Positions 25,151-34,349 of a stretch of 64,000 bases of DNA are shown piece by piece. Within the stretch, counting starts at the first letter, position 1. Each line of letters opens with the position of its first letter. The position numbers and the translations under genes are program-made. The notes under the pieces were generated by a model. It saw only the letters and a program-made list of their open reading frames with translations, was not told the DNA's origin and did no database searches. Source of the stretch: Streptomyces cellostaticus. GTDB taxonomy: Bacteria > Actinomycetota > Actinomycetes > Streptomycetales > Streptomycetaceae. The DNA lies in assembly GCF_001513965.1 (NCBI RefSeq), contig NZ_KQ948030.1, positions 151,448-215,447 on the forward strand. Reading direction: 5' to 3'.

Positions 25151-27361
25151 TCAGACTCCCAATTGCAGGCCGTCCGCCGCGTCCTCGACCATGGCCAGGC
25201 CCAGTCGGCTGACGCGCACGGCGAAGGGAGCGCCCACCACGCGCAGCCCGGTCAGGGTGATCTCACCGAGGGGGACACTGTGCATCGGGCGCAGGGCCAC
25301 GGTGCGGGCGGGGGCGTCGGGTCGGATGCCCGCGAGCGTGGTCAGGATCAGGATCGCGGCGGCCGCGGCGGTCGCCGCCGGGCGGCAGGCCGCCGGGTGC
25401 GGGAGGGGAGCGCTCCCGGCGGTGCGCTGCTCCCCGGCGTACATCTCCGGCAGCCGGTGGTCGAAGTGCTCCGCCGCGTCCAGCAGCCCCCGCAGCAGGC
25501 CGGTCGCCTCCTTCTCGTAACCGACGGCGGCCAGTCCGGCGACGGCGAGCGCGGTTTCCTGAACCCGGACGGCTCCGCTCCGGTGGCCGAACGGATTGTG
25601 TCCGGTCTCCTTGGCGCCGAGGCCGCGCAGCCCCCATCCCGCGTCCATCGCCGGGCCGCCGAGCAGCCGGGCGAGCTGTTCGGTCTGCACCTTGTCGAGC
25701 AGGCCGGGGGCGAGCCCGCCTGCGTCGAGCAGGCCGGTGTCGAGGAGGTGCACGGCAGTGGAGCCGAGATGCGGAAGGGGACGGCCGTCCGGCGCCAGGG
25801 CCGCGGCCGGACGTCCGCCACCCCGGTCCTCCACCCAGAAATCCTTCCGGAACGCGTTCTGCGCGGCCTGGGCCCACTGTCGTAACTCCGCTCCCCCCGG
25901 CCTGTCGTATGCGTCGAGGAGATCGGCGCCGAGGAGGGCCGCCCGGTGAGCATGAGCCTGTGTCTCGCAGCGGACCGGGCCCGCCGGTTGCGGGTCGGCA
26001 AGGTAGGTGCCGTCGCCCGTGGTGGTCCGCAGCCACGTCAGACAGCGCTCCGCCGCGGGCAGCAACTCCTGCGTCTCCTGCTCGGGGAGCCCCCAGCGGC
26101 GGGCCTCGGCGAGCAGGACGGGGAAGAGCAGCGTGGCCTCCGTGCCCGTGCACGCGGGCGGGAGGAGCGCGCCGGCGTCGCGTCGCGGACCGGGGATGAG
26201 GCCTGCCCTTGGGCCTGGGCCGGGCAGCTGGGTGCGGGCCAGGGTGCGCAGCGTGCCCGCGGCAAGCCGGGTACCGAGGGGCAGCGCCATCCGGGCGGCG
26301 GCAAGCGCCTCGGCCGGTGCCATTCCGCAGCGCCAGGGCGCGCCCGCCGCGAGGTAGGTGTCGGAGGGGTGGGCGGGGTCGCGCAGCAGCAGGGCCTGGA
26401 GGTCGTCGACAGCGGTCCGCAGCAGTACGGCCACCCGAGGGTCGTCGCCTGCCGCCCGTGCGGGCGCGAGGGGGCTGGTCGCGGCCCGCCGCACGGCGCG
26501 CAGCGGTGCTGCTCCTGCGCCGTCCGGGCGTACCCGAAGTTCCACGTGTGCCGTTCCCCCCGGAGGCAGTTCCAGCTCCCAGCGCAGCAGGCCGGCAGAG
26601 GCCAGTGCTTCGGCGGGCTGCGGGTGCGCGGTGACGCAGGCCCCGCCGCCCGCCGAGGCCCAGCGCAGGCCCGAGGCGTGGACGCTGGCCGGCAGTTCGG
26701 GGCCGGCCGAGCCGGAGGCGATGGCGCCGAGGTCGGCGAGGTCCGTGCCCAGGGCGACCTCGACCGGGAGGCGCAGGGGGCGCAGGGTGGCGTTGAGCAG
26801 CGTGATGCGCTCGGTGCCGTCCGCGTTACGGGTGCGCTCGACGACGACGTCGGGATCCGGGCCCGCCACCGGGGAGACGCGCAGCGTCCCGACGAAACGG
26901 GCTCGGTCGGCTCCGGCCGTCCTGGCCTGCACCATGAGCGGTTCGCGCCCGGCCACGCGGACCTGGCACCGCGAGAGCAGACGCCTACCGCCTCGGTAGA
27001 ACCCTTCCAGTCCCCGGCCGGCCAACTGTCCCTGCTCGCCGGAGATGGCGAGTCCCGGTAGGGCGACGCAGATCAGCGCAGTGTGCGTGGGCGGCAGGTC
27101 GGGGGCGGGCCGGGACGTCGGGTACGGGGTGCGTCCGGAAGCGCCTGGAGGCGGTGCGACGGCAGTGCGGCGGGGCCCGCTCGTCGGTGGGATCCCGGCG
27201 CGGGACGAGCCCTGGGCGGCTGGGGACTTCGTAGGCGTACCCGGGACACGGTTGGTTTCGGGTGCGTCGGTGCCTGCACCGGCCTGCGGGAAGGGCTCGC
27301 GCCCGCCCGGGGACGGGTAGTTGTCGACGACGGCGGAGGGCCGAGTCGGCTGCTGATGCAT
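25151..27361 (-). CDS. Glycogen-debranching-enzyme-like protein
   Basis: This protein has about 736 residues in the amylo-alpha-1,6-glucosidase/glycogen-debranching-like family. A Pro-rich disordered N-terminal segment (about 1-90) precedes a debranching N-terminal domain (LAISGEQGQLAGRGLEGFYRGGRRLLSR begins it). An (alpha/alpha)6 barrel follows, with YLAAGAPWRCGM, AGLIPGPRRD, GLGAKETGHNPFGHRSGAVR and a late HRLPEMYAGE. The ATG at 27361 has GGAAG upstream. The reading frame continues far upstream in this GC-rich DNA, but that part lacks homology. Whether it acts on glycogen or other alpha-glucans is not known. Confidence 0.85.
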   Translation of the reverse strand: MHQQPTRPSAVVDNYPSPGGREPFPQAGAGTDAPETNRVPGTPTKSPAAQGSSRAGIPPTSGPRRTAVAPPPGASGRTPYPTSRPAPDLPPTHTALICVALPGLAISGEQGQLAGRGLEGFYRGGRRLLSRCQVRVAGREPLMVQARTAGADRARFVGTLRVSPVAGPDPDVVVERTRNADGTERITLLNATLRPLRLPVEVALGTDLADLGAIASGSAGPELPASVHASGLRWASAGGGACVTAHPQPAEALASAGLLRWELELPPGGTAHVELRVRPDGAGAAPLRAVRRAATSPLAPARAAGDDPRVAVLLRTAVDDLQALLLRDPAHPSDTYLAAGAPWRCGMAPAEALAAARMALPLGTRLAAGTLRTLARTQLPGPGPRAGLIPGPRRDAGALLPPACTGTEATLLFPVLLAEARRWGLPEQETQELLPAAERCLTWLRTTTGDGTYLADPQPAGPVRCETQAHAHRAALLGADLLDAYDRPGGAELRQWAQAAQNAFRKDFWVEDRGGGRPAAALAPDGRPLPHLGSTAVHLLDTGLLDAGGLAPGLLDKVQTEQLARLLGGPAMDAGWGLRGLGAKETGHNPFGHRSGAVRVQETALAVAGLAAVGYEKEATGLLRGLLDAAEHFDHRLPEMYAGEQRTAGSAPLPHPAACRPAATAAAAAILILTTLAGIRPDAPARTVALRPMHSVPLGEITLTGLRVVGAPFAVRVSRLGLAMVEDAADGLQLGV

Positions 27362-27666
27362 GGAGTGGCTTCTTCCGCGCTCGGTGCGCCTCGGACGTGC
27401 TGGGCGTGGGGCGGGGTGCCCGGAGGCACAAGGGTCGTACGGCGGCCCACCAGACCAGGCGTTCCGCCACTCAGGTGAAACGGAGGGGGACTCGTCGGGG
27501 TCACGCCTCGCATTGGGGAAGCCGACTGAATGACCGGGTGACAGGAAGGGACGCCTGACTGGCGGGTCGCTCGCTGGTGTGAACGGCCGGCTGGGGCATG
27601 TCCCCGCGCGGTGCGGCCGGCCAGGCGTCCCGCCCTGGCGCCGGCCACCGCTCCCCCGCGCGGTGC
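27362..27666. other. Intergenic stretch with a long-range inverted repeat
   Basis: This 305-bp region separates the debranching-like gene from the DUF4192 gene stop. GGGACGCCTG at 27548-27557 pairs with CAGGCGTCCC at 27622-27631, with a nested GGCCGGC/GCCGGCC pair between. It may form a terminator for the DUF4192 transcript. The promoter of the debranching-like gene must lie closer to 27400-27500. No gene is seen. Confidence 0.4.
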
Positions 27667-29217
27667 TCATCCGCCTCCCTCCGTCTCCGGGTGACCGCTC
27701 CCCGCCGAGGTGCCGCGGCTCGTTCCGTCCCCGGAACGCGCGCGCTTGCCACCCGGCCTCGCGCTGCCCGGGCGCGCAGGTCCAGCAGCCGGCGCTTGAG
27801 GGTGGGAGCCGGTCGGGCGCCGCCGGCCGGCCTCCCCTCGGGGCGAACGAGAACCGCTGTCGCTGCCCGCCGCGGACCGCGTTCGGCGACGCCGACGAAC
27901 ACCCCCGTGGGGCGTGTCGGCATTGCAACCGTCCGCTCGACCGGACGTTTCGGAATCTGTGACGTCGGTTCCCGAAGGCGCGTCCGAGGCTGCCTCTGCC
28001 GCCGATCCGGTTCGCTCCGCGATCAGGTCCTGCGCTCGCCCTTCGCGATCGGCACGCAGGCTGCGGCGGATCGACTCGGGGTCGAGTCCTTCGTTGCAGG
28101 CCTGATGCAGCAGGCGGGCGAAGAGGTAGTCGGGGTCCGCGCCCAGCGCCATGGCGAAGGCTTCCCGGGCCTCCAGCTCGTCTCCGCTCGACCAGGCGAC
28201 CCAGCCCGCCAGGGTCAGCGGAGCGGCGGCGTGCTCGCTGTACGGCCCGACGCAGCGGCGGGCCAGTGCCCGCCAGAGCCGCAGGGCCGAAGCGGCCTCG
28301 TCGCCCTCCATCCAGGCGGCCGCCCGGTCGCGTGTCGTGCGGTCCTGAAGCCCGAGGATCAGCGTTGCCGCCTCGTCGTCTGCGAGCAGTTCGTCGTCGC
28401 GCAGGTCAGCCGGATGCGTGCCGGACACCGGCGATGCCGCGGCGAACCTGCGGATGATCCGCTCGGCGAGTTCGAGGGTCTCCTCGGCCACGCTCGCGCG
28501 GGCCGCGTCGTCCAGGATGCGGGGCACCAGGGACATGCCGGCCGCGTCCAGGGCGATCTCCTGTTCGAGGGCTGCAGTGGTCTCCCAGGGCAGCAGCCTG
28601 GCGCGCAATTCGCGCAGTGTCCCGCGCACTTGGATCCCGGCATAGGTGGCCGCTGCGGCCAGCACCGAGGTGCCGGGCAGGCCCATCGGTGTTCCGTCCT
28701 CGGGGCAGCATCCCTCGATCGGGCAGCAGTACGACCAGAAGCGGCCGTCCGAGATGCACAGTGCCTCGATCACCGGCACGTCGAGCGTGCCGCACTCGGT
28801 GCGCAGCAGCTGGGCGAGCGGCTGGAGCCGGAGCATGACGTCCCGTCCCGTCTCGCCGCGGCCCGGTTCCTGACAGACGTAGGCGACCATCTGCTCGGGC
28901 CTGGCGCCACGCCGCTCGCTGCCGGTCACCAGCCCCTGGGTCAGTTGCCGTGCGGCCGCCTCCCAGTCCTCCTTGGCCGCGGGGATGCCCAGTCGGGCCC
29001 GGCCGCCGAACCTGCCGCGGCCTCCCCGGTCGTGCAGGGCGACCAGCACGATGCTGTCCTCGGGGCGGTAGCCGAGCAGATAGGGCAGAGCGTCGGCCAG
29101 CTCGGCCGGGGTGCGCAGGGTGACCTGGGTGTCGTGCGCGGACCGCTCGTTCAGTGGCTCTCGTCCGGCAATGTCACCGTCTTCGAAGGGTCCGGTCGTT
29201 TCGCTGTGATTCGTCAT
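27667..29217 (-). CDS. DUF4192 domain protein with basic disordered tail
   Basis: This 516-residue cytoplasmic protein matches DUF4192, an actinobacterial family of unknown function. Its signature start is TLRTPAELADALPYLLGYRPEDSIVLVAL. It contains cysteine-rich FWSYCCPIEGCCPEDGTP and ends its folded part near residue 400 with a TPR-like AWSSGDELEAREAFAMALG segment. The last 120 residues are disordered and rich in Arg, Ser, Gly and Pro. The ATG at 29217 is divergent from the RecQ-type helicase, with about 160 bp between. The function is unknown. Confidence 0.88.
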   Translation of the reverse strand: MTNHSETTGPFEDGDIAGREPLNERSAHDTQVTLRTPAELADALPYLLGYRPEDSIVLVALHDRGGRGRFGGRARLGIPAAKEDWEAAARQLTQGLVTGSERRGARPEQMVAYVCQEPGRGETGRDVMLRLQPLAQLLRTECGTLDVPVIEALCISDGRFWSYCCPIEGCCPEDGTPMGLPGTSVLAAAATYAGIQVRGTLRELRARLLPWETTAALEQEIALDAAGMSLVPRILDDAARASVAEETLELAERIIRRFAAASPVSGTHPADLRDDELLADDEAATLILGLQDRTTRDRAAAWMEGDEAASALRLWRALARRCVGPYSEHAAAPLTLAGWVAWSSGDELEAREAFAMALGADPDYLFARLLHQACNEGLDPESIRRSLRADREGRAQDLIAERTGSAAEAASDAPSGTDVTDSETSGRADGCNADTPHGGVRRRRRTRSAAGSDSGSRSPRGEAGRRRPTGSHPQAPAAGPARPGSARPGGKRARSGDGTSRGTSAGSGHPETEGGG

Positions 29218-29379
29218 GCGCAGACGATCTCGCGGATCTTGAGATTCCGCTTGAGCCTGTGGATAAGTCGGATCAGGAACACGACAAGCCGGCTCCGTCC
29301 TCGGCGCTTTTCCACAGCAGAACGGTCGCGGGTGCCCGCTCGCGCCCGACTGTCAGTCCCGTCCTGTTGTATGGGACGC

Positions 29380-31545
29380 ATGGAGCACACGAGCAACGCG
29401 GATCTCCGGGCACAGGCCGACACCGTCCTCGACCGGCTCGTCGGAGACGCCACGGGCACGGCCCGGCTGCGCGAGGACCAGTGGCGGGCGATCGAGGCGC
29501 TGGTCGCCGAACGGCGGCGGGCTCTGGTCGTGCAGCGCACGGGGTGGGGCAAGTCCGCGGTGTATTTCGTGGCGACCTCGCTGCTGCGGGCCAGAGGCAG
29601 CGGACCCACGGTGATCGTCTCCCCGCTGCTCGCGCTCATGCGCAACCAGGTGGAGGCGGCGGCCCGTGCCGGTATCCATGCCCGGACCATCAACTCCTCC
29701 AATACCGAGGAGTGGGAGGCTGTCCAGAGCGAGATCGCGGCCGGCGAGGTCGACGTGCTGCTCGTCAGCCCGGAGCGCCTGAACAACCCCGACTTCCGTG
29801 ACCAGGTCCTGCCCAAGCTCTCTGCGGCGACCGGTCTGCTCGTCGTGGACGAGGCGCACTGCATCTCCGACTGGGGCCACGACTTCCGCCCGGACTACCG
29901 CCGGCTGCGCACCATGCTCGGCGACCTCCCGCCCGGTGTCCCCGTGCTGGCCACCACCGCCACGGCCAACGCCCGCGTGACCGCCGACGTCGCGGAACAA
30001 CTCGGTACGGGCGGTACCTCGGACGCCCTGGTGCTGCGCGGGCCGCTGGACCGGGACAGCCTGAGTCTCGGCGTGCTGCGGCTGCCGGACGCCGCACACC
30101 GGATGGCCTGGCTCGCCGACCACCTCGACGACCTGCCGGGCTCCGGCATCATCTACACGCTCACCGTGGCCGCCGCCGAGGAAGTGACAACGTTTCTGCG
30201 GCAGCGCGGTCACACCGTCGCCTCGTACACGGGCAGGACGGAGAACGCCGATCGTCAGCAGGCCGAGGACGATCTGCTCGCCAACCGGGTCAAGGCGCTG
30301 GTCGCCACCTCCGCGCTCGGCATGGGCTTCGACAAGCCGGACCTCGGCTTCGTCGTGCACCTCGGTTCGCCGTCCTCCCCCATCGCCTACTACCAGCAGG
30401 TCGGCCGCGCCGGCCGCGGCGTCGAGCACGCCGAGGTGCTGCTGCTGCCGGGCAAGGAGGACGAAGCGATCTGGGAGTACTTCGCATCACTCGCCTTTCC
30501 CTCCGAGGATCTGGTGCGCCGGACCCTGGACGTCCTCGCTCGGGCGGACCGGCCGCTCTCATTGCCCGCCCTGGAGCCCCTGGTGGAACTGCGCCGCTCC
30601 CGGCTGGAGACGATGCTGAAGGTCCTCGACGTGGACGGAGCGGTGCAGCGCGTCAAGGGCGGCTGGATCGCGACCGGGCAGCCATGGTCGTACGACGCCG
30701 AGCGATACGCGTGGGTGGCCCGTCAGCGCACGGCAGAGCAAGAGGCGATGCGCGGATACGCGGCCACCACGGACTGCCGGATGGAGTTCCTCCAGCGCCA
30801 GTTGGACGACGAGGGTGCCAAGCCCTGCGGCCGCTGCGACAACTGCGCGGCGCCGCGCTTCACCGCCGGCACATCCACGGCGGCCCTGGACGCGGCGCGG
30901 CTCGACCTGGGCCGTGCCGGGGTCGAGGTGGAGCCCCGCCGCATGTGGCCGACCGGCCTTGCGGCGATCGGCATCGACCTCAAGGGGCGCATTCCGGCCG
31001 ATGAACAGGCCTCCCCCGGGCGGGCTTTGGGTCGGCTCTCGGACATCGGCTGGGGCAACCGGCTGCGCCCCCTGTTCGCGCTCCAGGCACCGGATACGCC
31101 CGTGCCGGACGACGTGGCGCGGGCCGTGGTAGACGTGCTGGCCGACTGGGCCAGGGGTCCCGGCGGCTGGGCCTCCGGTGCGGCCGGCGCCCAGCCCCGG
31201 CCCGTGGGTGTGGTGACCGTCGCCTCGCGCACCAGGCCGACGCTGATCCACTCACTGGGGGCCCGCATCGCCGAGACCGGCCGACTGCCCCTGCTCGGCT
31301 CCGTCGAGTACTCCGGTGACACGCCGCGGGTATCGCGCAGCAACAGCGCCCAGCGTCTGAAGGCCCTCGACGGTGCGTTGACCGTGCCGCCCGCCCTCGC
31401 CACCGCACTCTCCGAGGCACGCGGTCCGGTCCTGCTGGTGGACGACTTCACGGAGACCGGCTGGACCCTCGCGGTCGCGGCGCGCCTGCTCAGACGGGCC
31501 GGGGCCGGTGGGGTGTTGCCTCTGGTGCTGGCCGTCCAGGGCTGA
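29380..31545 (+). CDS. recQ: RecQ-type DNA helicase fused to a phosphoribosyltransferase-like domain
   Basis: This ATP-dependent DNA helicase has about 721 residues. The helicase core shows QWRAIEALV, Walker A QRTGWGKSAVYF, DEAH box VVDEAHCISDWGHDFRPDY, TATANARV, and motif VI YYQQVGRAGRG. A zinc-binding segment follows (CRMEFLQRQLDDEGAKPCGR, then CDNC). The last about 150 residues are extra and end in a PRPP-binding-type motif VLLVDDFTETGWTLAVAA, as in ComF/phosphoribosyltransferase proteins. ATG 29380 is preferred; ATG 29371 is in frame. It is divergent from the DUF4192 gene. The helicase call is firm; the PRTase-like function is unproven. Confidence 0.9.
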   Translation: MEHTSNADLRAQADTVLDRLVGDATGTARLREDQWRAIEALVAERRRALVVQRTGWGKSAVYFVATSLLRARGSGPTVIVSPLLALMRNQVEAAARAGIHARTINSSNTEEWEAVQSEIAAGEVDVLLVSPERLNNPDFRDQVLPKLSAATGLLVVDEAHCISDWGHDFRPDYRRLRTMLGDLPPGVPVLATTATANARVTADVAEQLGTGGTSDALVLRGPLDRDSLSLGVLRLPDAAHRMAWLADHLDDLPGSGIIYTLTVAAAEEVTTFLRQRGHTVASYTGRTENADRQQAEDDLLANRVKALVATSALGMGFDKPDLGFVVHLGSPSSPIAYYQQVGRAGRGVEHAEVLLLPGKEDEAIWEYFASLAFPSEDLVRRTLDVLARADRPLSLPALEPLVELRRSRLETMLKVLDVDGAVQRVKGGWIATGQPWSYDAERYAWVARQRTAEQEAMRGYAATTDCRMEFLQRQLDDEGAKPCGRCDNCAAPRFTAGTSTAALDAARLDLGRAGVEVEPRRMWPTGLAAIGIDLKGRIPADEQASPGRALGRLSDIGWGNRLRPLFALQAPDTPVPDDVARAVVDVLADWARGPGGWASGAAGAQPRPVGVVTVASRTRPTLIHSLGARIAETGRLPLLGSVEYSGDTPRVSRSNSAQRLKALDGALTVPPALATALSEARGPVLLVDDFTETGWTLAVAARLLRRAGAGGVLPLVLAVQG

Positions 31546-31831
31546 CACACGGCTGCCCGCGCTGCGTCGGCACTGGTCACGGCGTACGAACGTGCCGTGA
31601 TCGAACGCCCCAGGGGTCATCAGCGGCCCCCGTGGGTAGGGATATAAGCCACGCACCACCAGATAACAGTCGGTGGCCCCAATTGCTCGTTGCCGCATCC
31701 AAGTTCGACAGGAAGAATTGAAGTCCGCTCCCCGCACGGCTCGTCCGTGTTCCGGTTGGGCTTTGCTGCGGTGCGCGCTCCCCCGAATCCGACCTCGCCC
31801 GCAGTGTGGGCGCGTAGCCGAAGGGAGGAAC

Positions 31832-32452
31832 GTGACCTTCGGATTCGCCTCGTCCTCGGCGGCATCGGTGTCTACGTCCGCGTCCGCCGCTTCCGCCAGT
31901 CGCCTGCTCGAGCCCGCGGAGTGGGCAGCCGCCGGAATCCCCCTGCTGCGCAACCCCCGTGAGGTCGTCAGCGGGCTGCACGCCCGCCATAGTCCCAAGC
32001 CGTCCACGGCGATCGTGGCCGTCCTCGATCCCGACGAACGGCTGTGCGCCAGCGCCTCGTTCACCCGCCGTCCCGCCCCGGCCGACGGCTGGATGTTCCG
32101 CAACGCGCTGCTCGCCCAGCTGCGTCGGGTCATTCCGCACGACCTGCGCCGCCGCACCCCCGTGCGTACGGCCGTGCTGCTCTACTGCCGTGAAGGCGAG
32201 GCGCGTTGGACCGAGGAGGACGGCGCCTGGATGTGGGGGCTGCGCGACGCGTGCACATTGCACGGACTGCGGTGCGGGGCATACATCACACTGACCGGAG
32301 ACGGCTGGCAAGTACTCGGCGAAGGGCGCGGCGGGCGCCACCCGAACGCCCACTCGGACCCGGAGCCCTTCGCCATGTCGGAAGCCCCGCCGCTGACGCC
32401 CCGCACCGGCGGCCCGGTCTCCGAGGTGCTGCGCCGCGCGGCCGCTCGCTGA
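31832..32452 (+). CDS. Conserved hypothetical protein
   Basis: I do not recognise a domain in this 206-residue protein. It starts at GTG 31832 behind a strong AAGGGAGGAA site. An Ala/Ser-rich segment (residues 5-25) is followed by a folded-looking part: EWAAAGIPLLRNPREVVSGLHARH, IVAVLDPDERLCASASFTR, RTAVLLYCREGEARWTEEDG and GLRCGAYITLTGDGWQVLG. A disordered tail ends it. The pattern of alternating strands and helices, with CASASF and VLLYC strands, resembles small actinobacterial proteins encoded beside recQ/rnhB, and recalls JAB/RadC-type folds only loosely. It is cytoplasmic. No operon partner is obvious. Confidence 0.75.
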   Translation: MTFGFASSSAASVSTSASAASASRLLEPAEWAAAGIPLLRNPREVVSGLHARHSPKPSTAIVAVLDPDERLCASASFTRRPAPADGWMFRNALLAQLRRVIPHDLRRRTPVRTAVLLYCREGEARWTEEDGAWMWGLRDACTLHGLRCGAYITLTGDGWQVLGEGRGGRHPNAHSDPEPFAMSEAPPLTPRTGGPVSEVLRRAAAR

Positions 32453-32875
32453 AGAGCGCGGCTCAGGGTGCGGCTGCCGCGCACGAGCAGCTGCACGATG
32501 ACTCTGCAAACCGAACCAGAAAGCGGGTACGGGAAGCCGAGCAGGCTGTCACAGGCCCGCTCGGCCGGACGGCGCGTACGAACCATGGGACAGCGACGCC
32601 CGCACGCGATGCAGAGCGGCCGGTACGCCACCGGGGCGCAGGGGGCGATGGGACGGCTGCCCATACCTGCGCTCACAGCTCATCGGCCCGCCACAGGCGC
32701 ACTCCTGCCACGCCCGCGCCCTGGCCTCCGAATGGCATCCACCGCTCTGACGGGCGGCCGTCCCAGGACAAGGAACGGCCACTGCCGGTCTCCGGGCATG
32801 CCAGAAGCCGCACCGTGCGGATGCCGTCGGAACGGCTCTGTCGGCACCCCGATGCGCCGGAGTGCCGGACGGGAC
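32453..32875. other. Intergenic stretch, no gene seen
   Basis: About 420 bp lie between two convergent hypothetical genes. I see no frame with a ribosome site plus streptomycete codon bias, no strong hairpin and no tRNA-like cloverleaf. Open frames here look like antisense shadows of GC-rich DNA. Confidence 0.4.
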
Positions 32876-33520
32876 TCAGACGCCCGCGCCCAGCACCGAG
32901 TTGATCTGCTGCGGGTCGCCGCAGACGATCATCAGCGCACCGGCCCGGGAGTGGGCCAGCGAGAGAGCGGTGGCGACAGGGCCGCCGTTGACAGCCACGA
33001 CGACCACGGGGCGGGAAGCGGCACGAGAGGCGACGGCGGCGTCCGCGTAGAAGACGTCGTCACCGGTGTCGTGCTGCGCCCAGTAGGAGGCTTCGCCGAA
33101 GGACAGCTCATGCTCGGCCCACGGATGCTGAGCACCGGTGGTGATCACCAGTACGTCGCCGGGGGCACGGCCCGAGTCCAGCAGCAGGTCCACCGCCTCC
33201 TCGGCGGCGTCGAGCGCACCCTCGGCCGAGGCCGGGATCAACTGGATCTGCGGGGTCGCCGCCGTGGCGGCGGGAGCGGCCGGGCCCGACGGGCCTGGCT
33301 TGGCCGGAGCCACGTCACGCGGCGTGCGCTGCACCGGAGGTGTGGGCCGCTGAGGGCCCGGACGACCGGGGCGGGACGGAGCCGCGGGGCGGGGGCCGGG
33401 TACGGGACGGGGGGTCGGCGCGGTACGGCCGCTGGCCGGAGTGGCGCGGGGACCCTGGGCACTCTCGTGAATCTGAGGCTCCTCGGGAATGAGAGGCATG
33501 GGCTGATATTTATCAAACAT
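32876..33520 (-). CDS. Proline-rich conserved hypothetical protein
   Basis: This 214-residue protein starts at ATG 33520 (MFDKYQPMPLIPEEP). Residues about 20-95 are rich in Pro, Arg, Gly and Ala and disordered. The C-terminal 115 residues look folded: IQLIPASAEGALDAAEEAVD, VLVITTGAQHPWAEHELSFG, ASRPVVVVAVNGGPVATALS and AGALMIVCGDPQQINSVLG. The last two segments resemble the C-terminal motifs of UvrD/Upf1-type helicases, where VVVVAVNGG-like and CGDPQQ-like strands occur, but no Walker motif is present. Function unknown. It lies next to rnhB, reading the same way, with about 50 bp between its start and the rnhB stop. Confidence 0.75.
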   Translation of the reverse strand: MFDKYQPMPLIPEEPQIHESAQGPRATPASGRTAPTPRPVPGPRPAAPSRPGRPGPQRPTPPVQRTPRDVAPAKPGPSGPAAPAATAATPQIQLIPASAEGALDAAEEAVDLLLDSGRAPGDVLVITTGAQHPWAEHELSFGEASYWAQHDTGDDVFYADAAVASRAASRPVVVVAVNGGPVATALSLAHSRAGALMIVCGDPQQINSVLGAGV

Positions 33521-33567
33521 TGGTGCGGCACGGATGACCGGGTGGCACATCAGTGCGATCGGAACCG

Positions 33568-34269
33568 TCAGAAATCGAAGCCGAGCTGACCCTCGATTTC
33601 CGGAACGCTTCCGTCCGCCCGGCTGCGGACCTTCTTGAGGTGCCGCCACTGGGGCAGCGCATCAAGATACGCCCACGACAAGCGGTGGTACGGGGTGGGC
33701 CCCCGCTCCTCCAGTGCGGCCTTGTGCACGGGGGACGGATACCCGGCGTTGTCCGCAAATCCGAAGTCTGCATGGTCGATACCCAGTTCGGCCATCATTT
33801 TGTCGCGCTGAACCTTGGCGATCACCGATGCCGCCGCAACGGCCACGCACGACCGGTCGCCCTTGATCACCGTGCGCACCTTCCACGGGGCTCCGAGATA
33901 GTCGTGCTTCCCGTCGAGGATGACGGCGTCGGGGCGGACCGGCAGGGCACCCAGGGCACGCACGGCGGCAAGCCGCAGTGCGGCGGTCATCCCCAGGTCG
34001 TCGATCTCCCCAGGGGAAGCATGCCCCAGGGCGTAGGCCGTCACCCACGACCGCAGTATCTCGGCCAGTTCCGTACGCCGCTTGATGGTCAGCAGCTTGG
34101 AGTCGGTCAGGCCCTCGGGAGGTCGGCGGAGTCCGGTGATCGCCGCGCAGACGGTGACGGGGCCGGCCCATGCCCCCCGCCCCACCTCGTCGACACCGGC
34201 AATGACCTTCGCTCCGGTCGTGGCGCGCAGGGAGCGCTCGACGGTGTGAGTAGGTGGTTCGTACGGCAT
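33568..34269 (-). CDS. rnhB: Ribonuclease HII
   Basis: This 233-residue ribonuclease HII removes ribonucleotides and RNA primers from DNA:RNA hybrids. Motifs are VIAGVDEVGRGAWAGPV, with the first catalytic Asp and Glu, LTDSKLLTIKRR, DAVILDGKHDYLG, KGDRSCVAVAAASVIAKVQRD, and FADNAGYPSPVH with the later Asp/Tyr. ATG 34269 (MPYEPPTHTVERSL) is chosen as start; the in-frame extension is basic and unsupported. It reads toward the hypothetical gene at 32876 and may form an operon with it. Confidence 0.95.
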   Translation of the reverse strand: MPYEPPTHTVERSLRATTGAKVIAGVDEVGRGAWAGPVTVCAAITGLRRPPEGLTDSKLLTIKRRTELAEILRSWVTAYALGHASPGEIDDLGMTAALRLAAVRALGALPVRPDAVILDGKHDYLGAPWKVRTVIKGDRSCVAVAAASVIAKVQRDKMMAELGIDHADFGFADNAGYPSPVHKAALEERGPTPYHRLSWAYLDALPQWRHLKKVRSRADGSVPEIEGQLGFDF

Positions 34270-34349
34270 GGCGCCCTTAGCGTACGCCGCCGGAGACCTG
34301 CTGCGACACCCCGACCCCCCGGCGGCGCCGAGGTCACCGGCGGCTGGGA

